From assembly GCF_004570325.1 (NCBI RefSeq), contig NZ_SPQO01000006.1:156805-220804 (forward strand): a stretch of DNA of 64,000 bases, in the 5' to 3' direction. The notes beneath the pieces were generated by a model that was not told the origin of the DNA, ran no database searches, and saw nothing but the letters and a program-made list of their open reading frames with translations. This document shows positions 25,528 through 34,638 of the stretch, in pieces; the first letter of the stretch is position 1; every line of letters begins with the position of its first letter. Source of the stretch: Mycobacterium sp. PS03-16. Lineage in GTDB: Bacteria > Actinomycetota > Actinomycetes > Mycobacteriales > Mycobacteriaceae. A program made the translations under genes and the position numbers.

Positions 25528-26622
25528 TTGGCCACAACACATCCCGACGGGACGCAGACGCCGCTGATCGATGCCAGCGTCCACATCTTCGCCAAGTCCA
25601 ACAAGGACCTGCGCAAAACCTTCCTGCGCGAGCCGTTCCGCAGCCGCGGGTTCCCGGATTACGAAATGGACTGGTACGGCGCGCCGGGCGGTGAGTACGC
25701 CAAGGGAACCGAGGGACCGGACGGGCAGTATCCCGGCTCGGACCCCGAGGTGGTGGCCCGGGACCTCTTCGACAGCCGGGGCGTCGATGTCGCGATCCTT
25801 CATCCCATGACGCGGGGGATCATGCCCGACCGTCACCTCGGTACCGCCATCGCCTCGGCGCACAACGACATGATGGTGACGCGCTGGCTGGACCACCCGG
25901 AGTTCGGTGAGCGGTTCCGCGGGACGTTGCGGGTCAACCCCGACGACATCACCGGCGCCCTGCGGGAGATCGAGCGGTACCGGGACCACCCGCGCATCGT
26001 GCAGCTCGGCATCCCACTGCAGACCCGCGAGCTCTACGGCAAGCCACAGTTCTGGCCCCTGTGGGAGGCCGCGGTCGCCGCGAACCTGCCGGTGGCGGTG
26101 CACTTCGAGGTCGGCTCAGGTGTCATGCTGCCTCCGACGCCCAACGGGGTGACCCGCACCTACGAGCAGTTCGTCGGATTCACCGCGCTCAACTTTCTCT
26201 ACCACCTGATGAACATGATCGCCGAGGGCGTGTTCGAAAGACTGCCCGAGCTCAAGTTCGTCTGGGCCGACGGGGCAGCCGACCTGCTGACACCGTTCAT
26301 GTGGCGGATGGACTGCTTCGGCAGGCCGCACCTCGAGCAGACGCCGTGGGCACCCCGGATGCCCAGTGACTACCTGCCGGGGCATGTGTTCTTCGTCGAG
26401 GGCTTCCTCGACGGGCCCGGCGATGTCGAATTCGCCGGAGAGTGGGCCGGATTCACCGGCAAGGACGACATGGTCATGTTCGGCTCGAGTTATCCCCACT
26501 GGCAGCTCAACGAGCTGAGGGTGCCCGGCGCCTACAGCACCGAACAGCGCGACAAACTGTGCTGGCGCAACGCCGCCGAGCTCTACGGGATAGACGTCGG
26601 GGCCGAGGTCGGCGCACAGTGA
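25528..26622 (+). CDS. Amidohydrolase-2 family protein, probably catalytically degenerate
   Basis: 364 residues from a TTG start preceded by GGAGGA. It belongs to the ACMSD/amidohydrolase-2 TIM-barrel family. The metal motif at the N-terminus reads D15-A-S17-V-H19, where its neighbour has D-S-D-V-H. The C-terminal SSDYPHW signature is SS321YPHW, so the catalytic metal-binding aspartate is serine. It lies 34 bases upstream of an intact paralogue. A structural or regulatory partner role is plausible (inference). Confidence 0.88.
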   Translation: MATTHPDGTQTPLIDASVHIFAKSNKDLRKTFLREPFRSRGFPDYEMDWYGAPGGEYAKGTEGPDGQYPGSDPEVVARDLFDSRGVDVAILHPMTRGIMPDRHLGTAIASAHNDMMVTRWLDHPEFGERFRGTLRVNPDDITGALREIERYRDHPRIVQLGIPLQTRELYGKPQFWPLWEAAVAANLPVAVHFEVGSGVMLPPTPNGVTRTYEQFVGFTALNFLYHLMNMIAEGVFERLPELKFVWADGAADLLTPFMWRMDCFGRPHLEQTPWAPRMPSDYLPGHVFFVEGFLDGPGDVEFAGEWAGFTGKDDMVMFGSSYPHWQLNELRVPGAYSTEQRDKLCWRNAAELYGIDVGAEVGAQ

Positions 26623-26656
26623 GATCAGGGTTCGTCCGAGACGCGAGGAGACCACG

Positions 26657-27799
26657 ATGACGGTCACAGCCACAGAACGTAAGCCGGCCGCCGAGCGCGT
26701 CGCGGTGCGGTGCGTCGACTCCGACGTCCATCCGGCGCCCCGCAGCGGCGAACTGGGCCAGTACATTCCCGAGCCGTGGCGCAGCAGGTACTTCGGCACG
26801 CACAAGGTGGGCGACCAGATCTACTACGACGCCCCCGACTACGCACACTCCTATGCGATGCGCATCGACGCCTTCCCGCCGGACGGCGAATTCGCCTGCA
26901 GCGATCCGGACCTCGCGTTCAAGCAGCTGATCATGGAGGCCGGCGCCGACATCGCCATCCTGGAGCCGGCGGCCTATCCGGCGCGGATACCCGAAGCACA
27001 GCACGCAATGTCGTGCGCGCTCAACGACTGGCAGGCCAACCACTGGCTGGACAGCCACAACAACTGGCACGAGCGCTGGCGCGGTTCCATCTGCCTGGCG
27101 ATCGAGACGCCGGAGGAGAGCGTCGCCGAGATCGAACGCTGGGCCGGTCACCCGTACATGGCGCAGATTCTGATCAAAGCCGAACCGCGGCCGGCCTGGG
27201 GTAACCCCAAGTACGACCCGATCTGGGCCGCGGCTACCAAGCACGACATCACCGTCAGCTGCCACCTGTCGCGCAGCCACTACGACGAGCTGCCGATGCC
27301 ACCGGTCGGGTGGCCGAGCTACAACCACGACTTCATGGTCACGTACTCGCTGCTGGCCGCGAACCAGGTGATGAGCCTGATCTTCGACGGCACGTTCGAC
27401 CGGCACCCGAACCTGCGCATCGTGTTCGTGGAGCACGCGTTCACCTGGATCCTGCCGCTGATGTGGCGGATGGACCGCCTCTACGAGGCGCGCAAGTCGT
27501 GGCTGGACATCAAGCGCAAGCCCAGCGAATACGTCAAGGACCACATCAAGTTCACCACCCAGCCGCTGGACTACCCCGAGGACAAGACCGAGTTGTCGCG
27601 GGCGTTCGAGTGGATGGAGTGCGAGAAGATCCTGCTGTTCTCGAGCGATTACCCGCACTGGACGTTCGACGATCCGCGCTGGCTGGTCAAGCACCTACCG
27701 GAGCACGCCCGCGAGGCGATCATGTTCCGCAACGGCATCGAGACCTACCACCTCCCCGAGACCGTGCCGGCTCTCGAGGGACAGGTTCGGGTGTTCTGA
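26657..27799 (+). CDS. Amidohydrolase-2 family metal-dependent hydrolase/decarboxylase
   Basis: 380 residues with V-D21-SDVH25 at the N-terminus, a mid-barrel histidine in VSCHLSRSHYD, and the intact SSD331YPHW signature. The family includes decarboxylases and C-C or C-N hydrolases, so the reaction cannot be fixed. It is followed five bases later by a Rieske ferredoxin and an alpha/beta hydrolase, and preceded by a degenerate paralogue. The whole run to 29125 is one transcription unit. Confidence 0.9.
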   Translation: MTVTATERKPAAERVAVRCVDSDVHPAPRSGELGQYIPEPWRSRYFGTHKVGDQIYYDAPDYAHSYAMRIDAFPPDGEFACSDPDLAFKQLIMEAGADIAILEPAAYPARIPEAQHAMSCALNDWQANHWLDSHNNWHERWRGSICLAIETPEESVAEIERWAGHPYMAQILIKAEPRPAWGNPKYDPIWAAATKHDITVSCHLSRSHYDELPMPPVGWPSYNHDFMVTYSLLAANQVMSLIFDGTFDRHPNLRIVFVEHAFTWILPLMWRMDRLYEARKSWLDIKRKPSEYVKDHIKFTTQPLDYPEDKTELSRAFEWMECEKILLFSSDYPHWTFDDPRWLVKHLPEHAREAIMFRNGIETYHLPETVPALEGQVRVF

Positions 27800-27803
27800 C
27801 CCG

Positions 27804-28196
27804 ATGACAGAAGCGCAGAGACCGCCCCGGCTCGCACAGGGGCGTGAACACGTCGTCGCCACCGTCGACGAGATCCCGCCCGGCAAGCACAAACTCGTCC
27901 CGATCGGGCGCCACGGCGTCGGCGTCTACAACGTCAACGGCATCTTCTACGCCATCGCGAACTACTGTCCGCACGAGGGTGGTCCGCTGTGTTCGGGCCG
28001 GGCGCGCGGCCGCAACATCGTGGACACCAGCGTGCCCGGTGACGCGGTGATGGTGCGCGACCTGGAGTACATCTTCTGCCCCTGGCATCAGTGGGGCTTC
28101 GAGCTGGCCACCGGCACGACGGCGGTCAAACCGGAGTGGAGCATCCGCACCTATCCGGTACGCGTGGTCGGCAACGATGTGCTGGTGATGGCATGA
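27804..28196 (+). CDS. Rieske 2Fe-2S ferredoxin-like protein
   Basis: 130 residues with one Rieske domain: CPHEGG and CPWHQWGF supply the Cys-x-His and Cys-x2-His ligands. There is no oxygenase catalytic domain, so it is an electron carrier or regulatory subunit rather than a terminal oxygenase. It overlaps the alpha/beta hydrolase start (ATGA). Its oxygenase partner is not adjacent; the Rieske oxygenases at 41878 and 47163 have their own Rieske domains. Confidence 0.9.
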   Translation: MTEAQRPPRLAQGREHVVATVDEIPPGKHKLVPIGRHGVGVYNVNGIFYAIANYCPHEGGPLCSGRARGRNIVDTSVPGDAVMVRDLEYIFCPWHQWGFELATGTTAVKPEWSIRTYPVRVVGNDVLVMA

Positions 28197-29125
28197 GCAC
28201 CACCGAGCGCACCGGACCGAAGCTCAAGCGAGGCGAGAAGTCGATCGAGATCAACGGCGGCAACGTCGTCTACGAGATCCTCGGTACGGAAGGCGATTAC
28301 ATCGCGCTGACCCCGGGTGGCCGGTTCAGCAAGGACATCCCGGGTCTGCGGCCGCTGGCCCAGGCACTGGCCAAGGGCGGCTACCGGGTGCTGCTCTGGG
28401 ACCGCCCGAACTGCGGCAGGTCCGACGTGCAGTTCTACGGGCAGAGCGAATCACACATGCGCGCCGAGACGCTCCACCGACTGATCACCGAGCTCGGCAT
28501 CGGGCCGTGCATCCTGGCCGGCGGGTCCGGCGGCGCCCGCGACTCCATGCTGACGACGATGCTGTATCCCGACATCGTGACCAAGCTCGTCGTGTGGAAC
28601 ATCGTCGGCGGCGTGTACGGATCGTTCGTGCTCGGCTCGTATTACATCATTCCCAGCATCCTGGCCGTCCGCGGAAGCGGGATGAAAGGCGTTGCCGGCA
28701 TTGCGGAGTGGCGCGAGCGCATCGAGGAGAATCCCGCCAACCGGGACCGGCTGCTGGCCCAGGACGGCGACGCATTCCTCAAGTTGATGCTGCGCTGGCT
28801 CAACGCGTTCGTCCCGAAGCCGGGTCAGACGATCCCCGGAGTGGAGGACGAGATGTTCGACAACATCACGGTGCCGACGCTGATCATCCGGGGCGGCGAG
28901 AACGACCTCGATCACCCGAAGCGGACCTCGCTGGAGGTGAGCTGTCTGATCAAGGGCTCGACACTGATCGATCCGCCCTGGCCCGAGGACGCCTGGGAGC
29001 GCGCCAGCGAGAAGCGGGCGCAAGGGAAGGTGAAGCGTTTCAACATGTTCGACACCTGGGTGCAGGCCGCCCCGCCGATCCTTGATTTCCTCGGTGGTTC
29101 GGTCGGCGATTCGGCCGGTCGTTGA
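28193..29125 (+). CDS. Alpha/beta hydrolase
   Basis: 310 residues with the hydrolase core: LLWDRPNCGRSD, the nucleophile elbow GGS112GG, and an acid after strand 6 (RGGENDLDHP). The expected catalytic histidine near the last strand is not evident; the region reads LIDPPWPEDAW. It may be displaced or lost. The gene belongs to the amidohydrolase/Rieske unit. C-C bond hydrolysis or ester hydrolysis are both possible. Confidence 0.85.
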   Translation: MSTTERTGPKLKRGEKSIEINGGNVVYEILGTEGDYIALTPGGRFSKDIPGLRPLAQALAKGGYRVLLWDRPNCGRSDVQFYGQSESHMRAETLHRLITELGIGPCILAGGSGGARDSMLTTMLYPDIVTKLVVWNIVGGVYGSFVLGSYYIIPSILAVRGSGMKGVAGIAEWRERIEENPANRDRLLAQDGDAFLKLMLRWLNAFVPKPGQTIPGVEDEMFDNITVPTLIIRGGENDLDHPKRTSLEVSCLIKGSTLIDPPWPEDAWERASEKRAQGKVKRFNMFDTWVQAAPPILDFLGGSVGDSAGR

Positions 29126-29135
29126 TGCCTGCGCG

Positions 29136-29609
29136 TCACCTCAGCACGATGCGGACCTCGCAGTTGAGTGACGCCTCGAGCGCGGTGTGGATACGGCTCT
29201 CGGGGATCCGCTCGAGGTCTGACCGGGTCAGCGTCACCTCGACGATGTCCCAGCCCTCGTCGCCCGGGGTGCGTTCGATGTCGCCGGTGATGCCGAAGCC
29301 GGCCAGCACGCCGTGCGCGTCGTCGTCGGTGCCGCGGCTGATGAACGTCACCACGCCCGGTGTGGGAGTGGTGCCGAACGCCTTCGCGCACAGGTCGGAT
29401 GCGATACGGGTCAGCGCGCCGGCGTCGTCGCCGGCAATCAGGACCTCCACCTCGCGGCGCGGCGGCGGCAGCGCAGCGAGGTTGTTGTCCAGCACGTCGG
29501 CGCCGGCGTCGCGGGCGAGGATCCGCAACGTCGTCGCCCCATCGGCCAGTTGTTCGGCGGTGAGCTCGCCGGACGGGTCGACACCGATGCGCACCACCGC
29601 GGTTCTCAT
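29136..29609 (-). CDS. Conserved protein of unknown function
   Basis: 157 residues from ATG 29609. It is acidic, with a VRIGVDPSGELT start, PPPRREVEVLIAG in the middle, and SRIHTALEASLNCEVRIV at the end. No signal peptide, membrane segment or known motif was recognised. It is divergent from the NuoF-like gene (39 bases between starts) and nearly abuts the convergent hydrolase. Confidence 0.7.
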   Translation of the reverse strand: MRTAVVRIGVDPSGELTAEQLADGATTLRILARDAGADVLDNNLAALPPPRREVEVLIAGDDAGALTRIASDLCAKAFGTTPTPGVVTFISRGTDDDAHGVLAGFGITGDIERTPGDEGWDIVEVTLTRSDLERIPESRIHTALEASLNCEVRIVLR

Positions 29610-29648
29610 GCCCGCCACCCTATCCGCGGGCAGCGAGGAGAGGCAGCC

Positions 29649-30956
29649 ATGAAAACCACCGCAGCGCCAGTCGATCTCACCGTGGCGGCGTGGCCCGGCC
29701 TCGAACCCCGTCTGCTGCGCACCGATCTGAGCCTGAACACCGAGGGTCTCGCCGACTACCTCGCGGGCGGTGGCTACCAAGAGCTCACCGATCCCGACGC
29801 GCTGCTCGAGCAGATCGACCTCTCCGGTCTGGTGGGCCGTGGCGGCGCGGCGTTCCCGATGGCGGTGAAACTGCGCGCCGTGCGGGACAACGGACGGCGC
29901 GCCGGCGGAGCGATCGTGGTGGCCAACGGCGAAGAGGGCGAGCCCGCGTCGGTCAAGGATCGATGGCTGCTCCGACACCGCCCGCACCTCGTCCTCGACG
30001 GGTTGCGGCTGGCGGCGCGCATCGTCGCCGCCGAGCGGGCCTACCTCTACCTGTCCGATCCGCGCGCCGCGCAGGTCGCCCGTGACGCGCTGGCCGAGGC
30101 CGGCGATCGAACCGACGGACCGGCGGTCACCGTCGTCACGGTCGGGTCCGGTTACGTCGCCGGCGAGGAGTCGGCCGCGGTGCGGGTCATCAACGGCGGG
30201 CCGCCGAAACCGACCGACAAGCCGCCCCGCACCTTCGAGCACGGCGTGGCGGCGCTGCCGACGGCGGTGTCCAATGTGGAGACCCTGGCGAACCTGCCCT
30301 TCCTGCTGCGGCACGGCGCCCGGACCTACCGCTCGGTGGGCACGTCCACCTCCGCCGGCACGTTCCTGGCCACCGTCACCGGCGGGGGCAGACCGGCGGC
30401 ACTGTACGAGGTACCGCACGGCACACCGTTTCCCGAGCTGCTCGACCTCTACGGCACACCCAGAGACGAGCTTCGCGGTGTGCTGATGGGCGGCTATTTC
30501 GCCGGACTGATGAACACCGAGGTACTCGACACCACGCTCGACCACGAGACCATGCGCCGCCTCGGCAGCGGCCTCGGGTGCGGGGCGATCGCGCTGATCA
30601 CCGACGAATGCCCGATCGCGGTCGCCGCCTCGGTGATGGCCTACTTCGACCGGGAGAACGCCGGACAGTGTGGCTCGTGCTTCAACGGCACCGCCGCGAT
30701 GGCCGCGGTGACCGGCGCGCTGCGCGACGGCGCCGCCACCGCCGAGGACGTCACGCGGCTGGAGCGCTGGTCGGTGGTGCTGCGTGGACGCGGCGCCTGC
30801 GCCACGCTCGATGCCGCCACCAATGTCGCCGCCACCCTGCTGCGCAGCTTCCCGCAGGAGGTGGCCCGCCATCTCGACGACGCCTGCACCGCATGCGCAT
30901 CGAAGGTCTACAACGCGACCCGGCCCTACGAGGTGGAGGCGGTGATGACGCCGTGA
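29649..30956 (+). CDS. NuoF-like NADH-binding flavoprotein (ferredoxin reductase candidate)
   Basis: 435 residues, homologous to the 51-kDa NuoF subunit of complex I: GRGGAAFP (FMN/NADH loop), NGEEGEPASVKDR, and GYVAGEESAAV. The 4Fe-4S site is altered: C341-GS-C344-FNG lacks the third cysteine of CxxCxxC, though C384 and a late C413-TA-C416 pair are present. The next gene, overlapping as GTGA, is a ferredoxin. An NADH-to-ferredoxin electron transfer role is likely. It is not part of a nuo operon. Confidence 0.88.
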   Translation: MKTTAAPVDLTVAAWPGLEPRLLRTDLSLNTEGLADYLAGGGYQELTDPDALLEQIDLSGLVGRGGAAFPMAVKLRAVRDNGRRAGGAIVVANGEEGEPASVKDRWLLRHRPHLVLDGLRLAARIVAAERAYLYLSDPRAAQVARDALAEAGDRTDGPAVTVVTVGSGYVAGEESAAVRVINGGPPKPTDKPPRTFEHGVAALPTAVSNVETLANLPFLLRHGARTYRSVGTSTSAGTFLATVTGGGRPAALYEVPHGTPFPELLDLYGTPRDELRGVLMGGYFAGLMNTEVLDTTLDHETMRRLGSGLGCGAIALITDECPIAVAASVMAYFDRENAGQCGSCFNGTAAMAAVTGALRDGAATAEDVTRLERWSVVLRGRGACATLDAATNVAATLLRSFPQEVARHLDDACTACASKVYNATRPYEVEAVMTP

Positions 30957-31279
30957 AGATCCGCCTGGATCGCACGATGTGTGACGGGTTCGGCATCTGC
31001 GCCAAACACGCCCCGGAGTACTTCTCCCTCGACGACTGGGGCTACGCCTCACTGGTGGGCAACGGCACCGTGCCCGCCGCCGACGAACCCGCCGTCCGGC
31101 GCGCGCTGCTGGACTGTCCGGTGCACGCGATCATCGAAATGGCTCACGACGACGACTCGGGTTCCGACCGGCCGCTGCAACCGCCGCCGAAAGACGAGAA
31201 AGGACGCGACGACGGCGCGGACCACGACCCGGATCACGCCGACGTGCGCCGAGAACCGCAGATGATGCCGGGGATGTGA
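30953..31279 (+). CDS. 3Fe-4S type ferredoxin with acidic C-terminal tail
   Basis: 108 residues from the GTG overlapping the NuoF-like stop. The cluster motif is CDGFGIC plus LDCPVHA, so phenylalanine takes the variable position. After residue about 63 comes a tail of about 45 residues very rich in Asp, Lys and Pro (HDDDSGSDRPLQ onward), not seen in the other three ferredoxins here. It is the probable partner of the NuoF-like flavoprotein, and may feed a P450. Confidence 0.88.
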   Translation: MKIRLDRTMCDGFGICAKHAPEYFSLDDWGYASLVGNGTVPAADEPAVRRALLDCPVHAIIEMAHDDDSGSDRPLQPPPKDEKGRDDGADHDPDHADVRREPQMMPGM

Positions 31280-31280
31280 C

Positions 31281-32936
31281 GTGACGACTCCGGGACGACC
31301 CCTGCCACAGCTCACCGCGCAGAACGAGTTTTTCTGGACCGCGGGCGCCGACGGGGAACTGCGCATCCAGGAATGCCAGGAATGCCGGTCGCTCATTCAT
31401 CCGCCGCAGCCGATCTGCCGGTATTGCCGCAGCCAGAAGCTCGGCGTCCGTGCCGTGTCGGGGCGCGGCACGCTGGCCGGGTTCACCGTCAACCACCGGT
31501 TCGGCTTTCCCGACCTGCCTCCGCCGTACGTGGTGGCGCAGGTGGCGCTCGCCGAGGATTCGCGGGTGCGGTTGACCACCAACATCGTCGACGCCGACCC
31601 GGCGACCCTCCAACTCGGCCAACCGGTCGAGGTGGCGTTCGAACAGGTTGATGACGTCTGGCTGCCCCTGTTCCGGCCGGCGGCCGACGGTGACGGCAGC
31701 CGGACACTGCCCGACGACGAGATCGCTCCGGATCGCTTCGGAGAGTTCGTCCGCCCGATGCTGACCCGGGAGAAGTTCGAGGACCGTTCGGCGATCACCG
31801 GGATCGGCGCCTCGCGGCTCGGTCGCCGGCTCATGGTGGCGCCGCTGTCGCTGACCATCGAGGCGTGTGAGGCCGCCGTCGCCGATGCGGGTCTGACCTT
31901 CGATGACATCGACGGGTTGTCGACGTACCCGGGGCTCGACGTGGCGGGGATGGGCGAAGGCGGGGTCACTGCGCTGGAAGGTGCGCTGGGACTGCGGCCG
32001 ACGTGGATCAACGGCGGGATGGACACGTTCGGTCCCGGCGGCTCGGTGATCGCCGCGATGATGGCGGTCGCCACCGGCATGGCACGCCACGTGCTGTGCT
32101 TCAGAACGCTGTGGGAGGCGACGTTCGGCCAGCTGCTCAAGGAGGGCCGGATGGCGCCGCCCGGCGGCGGTCGGACCACCAGTTGGCAGATGCCGTTCGG
32201 GGCCACCTCGGCCGCCCACACGCTGGCACTCAACGCGCAGCGGCATTTTCACCGGTACGGCACCACGCGCGAGACGCTGGGCTGGATCGCGCTCAATCAG
32301 CGCGCCAACGCCGCGTTGAATCCGACGGCGATCTACCGCGACCCGATGACGATGGACGACTACCTGGCAGCGCGGCCGATCACCACGCCGTTCGGACTGT
32401 ACGACTGCGACGTGCCGTGTGACGGCGCCGTCGCTGTCGTCGTCTCGGCCGTCGACGCCGCCCGCGACCTGGCCAAGCCGCCGGTGTTCGTCGAGGCGGT
32501 CGGCACGCAGATCGTCGAACGCACCGACTGGGATCAGACCACGCTCACCCACGAACCGCAGGTGCTCGGGCAGTCGGCCCACCTGTGGACGCGAACCTCG
32601 TTGCGGCCCAGTGACGTCGATGTCGCCGAGCTGTACGACGGCTTCACCTTCAACTGCCTGTCGTGGATCGAGGCGCTGGGTTTCTGCGGAATCGGCGAGG
32701 CGAAGGACTTCCTCGACGGTGGGCGCGCCATCGCCCGCGACGGCGCGCTGCCGCTCAACACGCACGGCGGCCAGCTCTCGCACGGCCGCACCCACGGCAT
32801 GGGTCTGGTGCACGAGGCCGTCAGCCAGTTGCGCGGCGAGGCCGGGGAACGCCAGGTCGCCGACGCCCGCGTCGCGGTGGTGAGCAGCGGGGGGCTCACG
32901 CCCAGCGGGGTCCTACTGTTGCGAGCGGAGTCATGA
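31281..32936 (+). CDS. DUF35-thiolase fusion, Ltp2-like aldolase candidate
   Basis: 551 residues from GTG. Residues about 1-140 are a DUF35 domain with an intact zinc ribbon (CQEC...CRYC) and OB-fold. Residues about 165-551 are a thiolase fold. The thiolase nucleophile is absent: the matching segment reads INGGMDTFGPGG. Y452-DGFTF and SHGRTHGMG (His501, His505) remain. Steroid side-chain aldolase Ltp2 also lacks the cysteine, uses tyrosines, and needs a separate DUF35 partner, so this looks like a natural fusion of that pair. Retro-aldol cleavage is inferred. Confidence 0.82.
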   Translation: MTTPGRPLPQLTAQNEFFWTAGADGELRIQECQECRSLIHPPQPICRYCRSQKLGVRAVSGRGTLAGFTVNHRFGFPDLPPPYVVAQVALAEDSRVRLTTNIVDADPATLQLGQPVEVAFEQVDDVWLPLFRPAADGDGSRTLPDDEIAPDRFGEFVRPMLTREKFEDRSAITGIGASRLGRRLMVAPLSLTIEACEAAVADAGLTFDDIDGLSTYPGLDVAGMGEGGVTALEGALGLRPTWINGGMDTFGPGGSVIAAMMAVATGMARHVLCFRTLWEATFGQLLKEGRMAPPGGGRTTSWQMPFGATSAAHTLALNAQRHFHRYGTTRETLGWIALNQRANAALNPTAIYRDPMTMDDYLAARPITTPFGLYDCDVPCDGAVAVVVSAVDAARDLAKPPVFVEAVGTQIVERTDWDQTTLTHEPQVLGQSAHLWTRTSLRPSDVDVAELYDGFTFNCLSWIEALGFCGIGEAKDFLDGGRAIARDGALPLNTHGGQLSHGRTHGMGLVHEAVSQLRGEAGERQVADARVAVVSSGGLTPSGVLLLRAES

Positions 32937-33817
32937 GTTCGGCTCCGCGACCGCGGGTGGTGCTGGTCGACGGCGTGCCGATGTCCGGTCTGGCCGCCAC
33001 CGCCGACGAACCCCGCGCCGTGATCGTCGCGCTACACGGCGGGGCGAGCACGGCGGCGTACTTCGACTGCCCCGGCCATCCCCGGCTGTCCCTGCTGCGA
33101 CTGGCGGCGTTGACGGGGTTCACCGTCATCGCGCTGGACCGGCCCGGCTACGGCAGTTCGGCGCCGTACCCGGAAGCACTGGAGGATCCCGACCAGCGCG
33201 TGGCGCTGGCCTACGGCGCGGTCGACAAGATCCTCGGCGAGTCGCCGCGCGGCGCGGGGCTGTTCATCGTCGCGCACTCCAACGGGTGTGAACTGGCCCT
33301 GCGGATGGCGGCCGACGGGCGGGGTGCCGATCTGGTGGGCCTGGAGCTGGCGGGAACCGGTCTGCGCTATCAGGATTCGGCGCTCGACATCCTGCAGGCG
33401 GCCAGTCCGTCACGGCGTCCGCCGGGCCTGCGTGGGCTGCTGTGGGAGCCCGCCGAGCTGTATCCGCCCGAGGTGCTCGGCGGGATCACGAACTCCTCGA
33501 CCGGCGCACCGTACGAGGCCGCGATGGTCCGGGACTGGCCGGCGCGCGACTTCCCGGACCTGGCCGGACGGGTGCGGGTGCCGGTGCGCTTCACCCATGC
33601 CGAACACGAGCGGGTGTGGTGCTCGGACGACGAGGCGCTCGAGCAGATCGCCGCCGTGTTCGGTGCCGCGCCGCGATTCGTCGTCGCCGAACAGCTCGCG
33701 GCCGGACACAACCTCAGTGTCGGGCGCACCGCGGCGGCCTACCACCTGGGCGTGTTGTCGTTCGTCGAAGAGTGCGTCGTCTCGCGCGACGCCGATGTGA
33801 AGCTGGAGGTGCGCTGA
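32933..33817 (+). CDS. Alpha/beta hydrolase
   Basis: 294 residues; its ATG overlaps the fusion protein's stop. ALHGGASTAAYF (oxyanion region), LDRPGYGSS, the nucleophile VAHS116NG, an acid in HAEHERVW, and a late AGHNLSVG histidine give a complete triad. Cleavage of an ester, lactone or C-C bond would fit its place between an aldolase-like protein and dehydrogenases. The substrate is unknown. Confidence 0.9.
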   Translation: MSSAPRPRVVLVDGVPMSGLAATADEPRAVIVALHGGASTAAYFDCPGHPRLSLLRLAALTGFTVIALDRPGYGSSAPYPEALEDPDQRVALAYGAVDKILGESPRGAGLFIVAHSNGCELALRMAADGRGADLVGLELAGTGLRYQDSALDILQAASPSRRPPGLRGLLWEPAELYPPEVLGGITNSSTGAPYEAAMVRDWPARDFPDLAGRVRVPVRFTHAEHERVWCSDDEALEQIAAVFGAAPRFVVAEQLAAGHNLSVGRTAAAYHLGVLSFVEECVVSRDADVKLEVR

Positions 33818-34638
33818 TGCGGGTGGGTTTCATCGGGCTGGGCAGCCAGGGCGGGCCGATGGCCCGGCGGATCGTCGAGGGCGGTTACGAGACGACGCTG
33901 TGGGCACGCCGGCCGGCCAGTCTCGAACCGTATGCCGACACCGCGGCGAAGACGGCGGCCACGCCGGCCGAGCTGGCCGCGGCGAGCGATCTGGTGTGCC
34001 TGTGTGTGGTCGGCGACGATGACGTGCGCGAGGTGCTCTACGGCGAGACCGGCGTGCTGGCCGGGCTGGCCTCCGGCGGCGTGGTCGCGGTTCACAGCAC
34101 CGTGCATCCCGACACTTGCCGTGAGATCGCCGAAGCCGCGTCGGCACAGGGCGTTTCGGTGGTCGATGCGCCGGTCAGCGGCGGCGGCCCCGCGGTGGAG
34201 CAGGGCACACTACTGGTCATGGTCGGCGGGGAGGAGGCCGTCGTCGAGCGGTGCCGCCCGGTGTTCGCCACCTACGCCGACCCGATCGTGCACCTCGGCC
34301 CGCTGGGCAGCGGTCAGGTCACCAAGATCCTCAACAATCTGCTGTTCACCGCCAATCTGGGCAGCGCGCTGAGCACGCTGGACCTGGGCGAGTCGCTGGG
34401 CATCCCCCGGGTTCGCCTCGCCGAGGTCCTCAACGGCGGGTCGGCCACCAGCAAGGCGCTCGGCAGCATCGCGATGTTCGGCGGCACGGTCGAGGGATTG
34501 GCGCCGATCGCGGGTGCGCTGCTGCGCAAGGACGTGCGCCATGCCGCCAGCATCGCGGCCGCCGCCGCGGCAGCGGAGGGGTCGGTGTTCACGGCGGCCG
34601 ACACGGCACTGGACTCCATGGACCATCCCCGCCGATGA
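33817..34638 (+). CDS. 3-hydroxyisobutyrate dehydrogenase-like NAD(P) enzyme
   Basis: 273 residues; TGATG overlap with the hydrolase. The N-terminus GFIGLGSQGGPMA is the Rossmann loop, DAPVSGGGPA the substrate-binding signature, and GSGQVTKILNN carries the catalytic lysine. The all-helical C-domain follows. The family oxidises 3-hydroxyacids or reduces related aldehydes or imines. A second paralogue follows at 34667. Confidence 0.9.
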   Translation: MRVGFIGLGSQGGPMARRIVEGGYETTLWARRPASLEPYADTAAKTAATPAELAAASDLVCLCVVGDDDVREVLYGETGVLAGLASGGVVAVHSTVHPDTCREIAEAASAQGVSVVDAPVSGGGPAVEQGTLLVMVGGEEAVVERCRPVFATYADPIVHLGPLGSGQVTKILNNLLFTANLGSALSTLDLGESLGIPRVRLAEVLNGGSATSKALGSIAMFGGTVEGLAPIAGALLRKDVRHAASIAAAAAAAEGSVFTAADTALDSMDHPRR

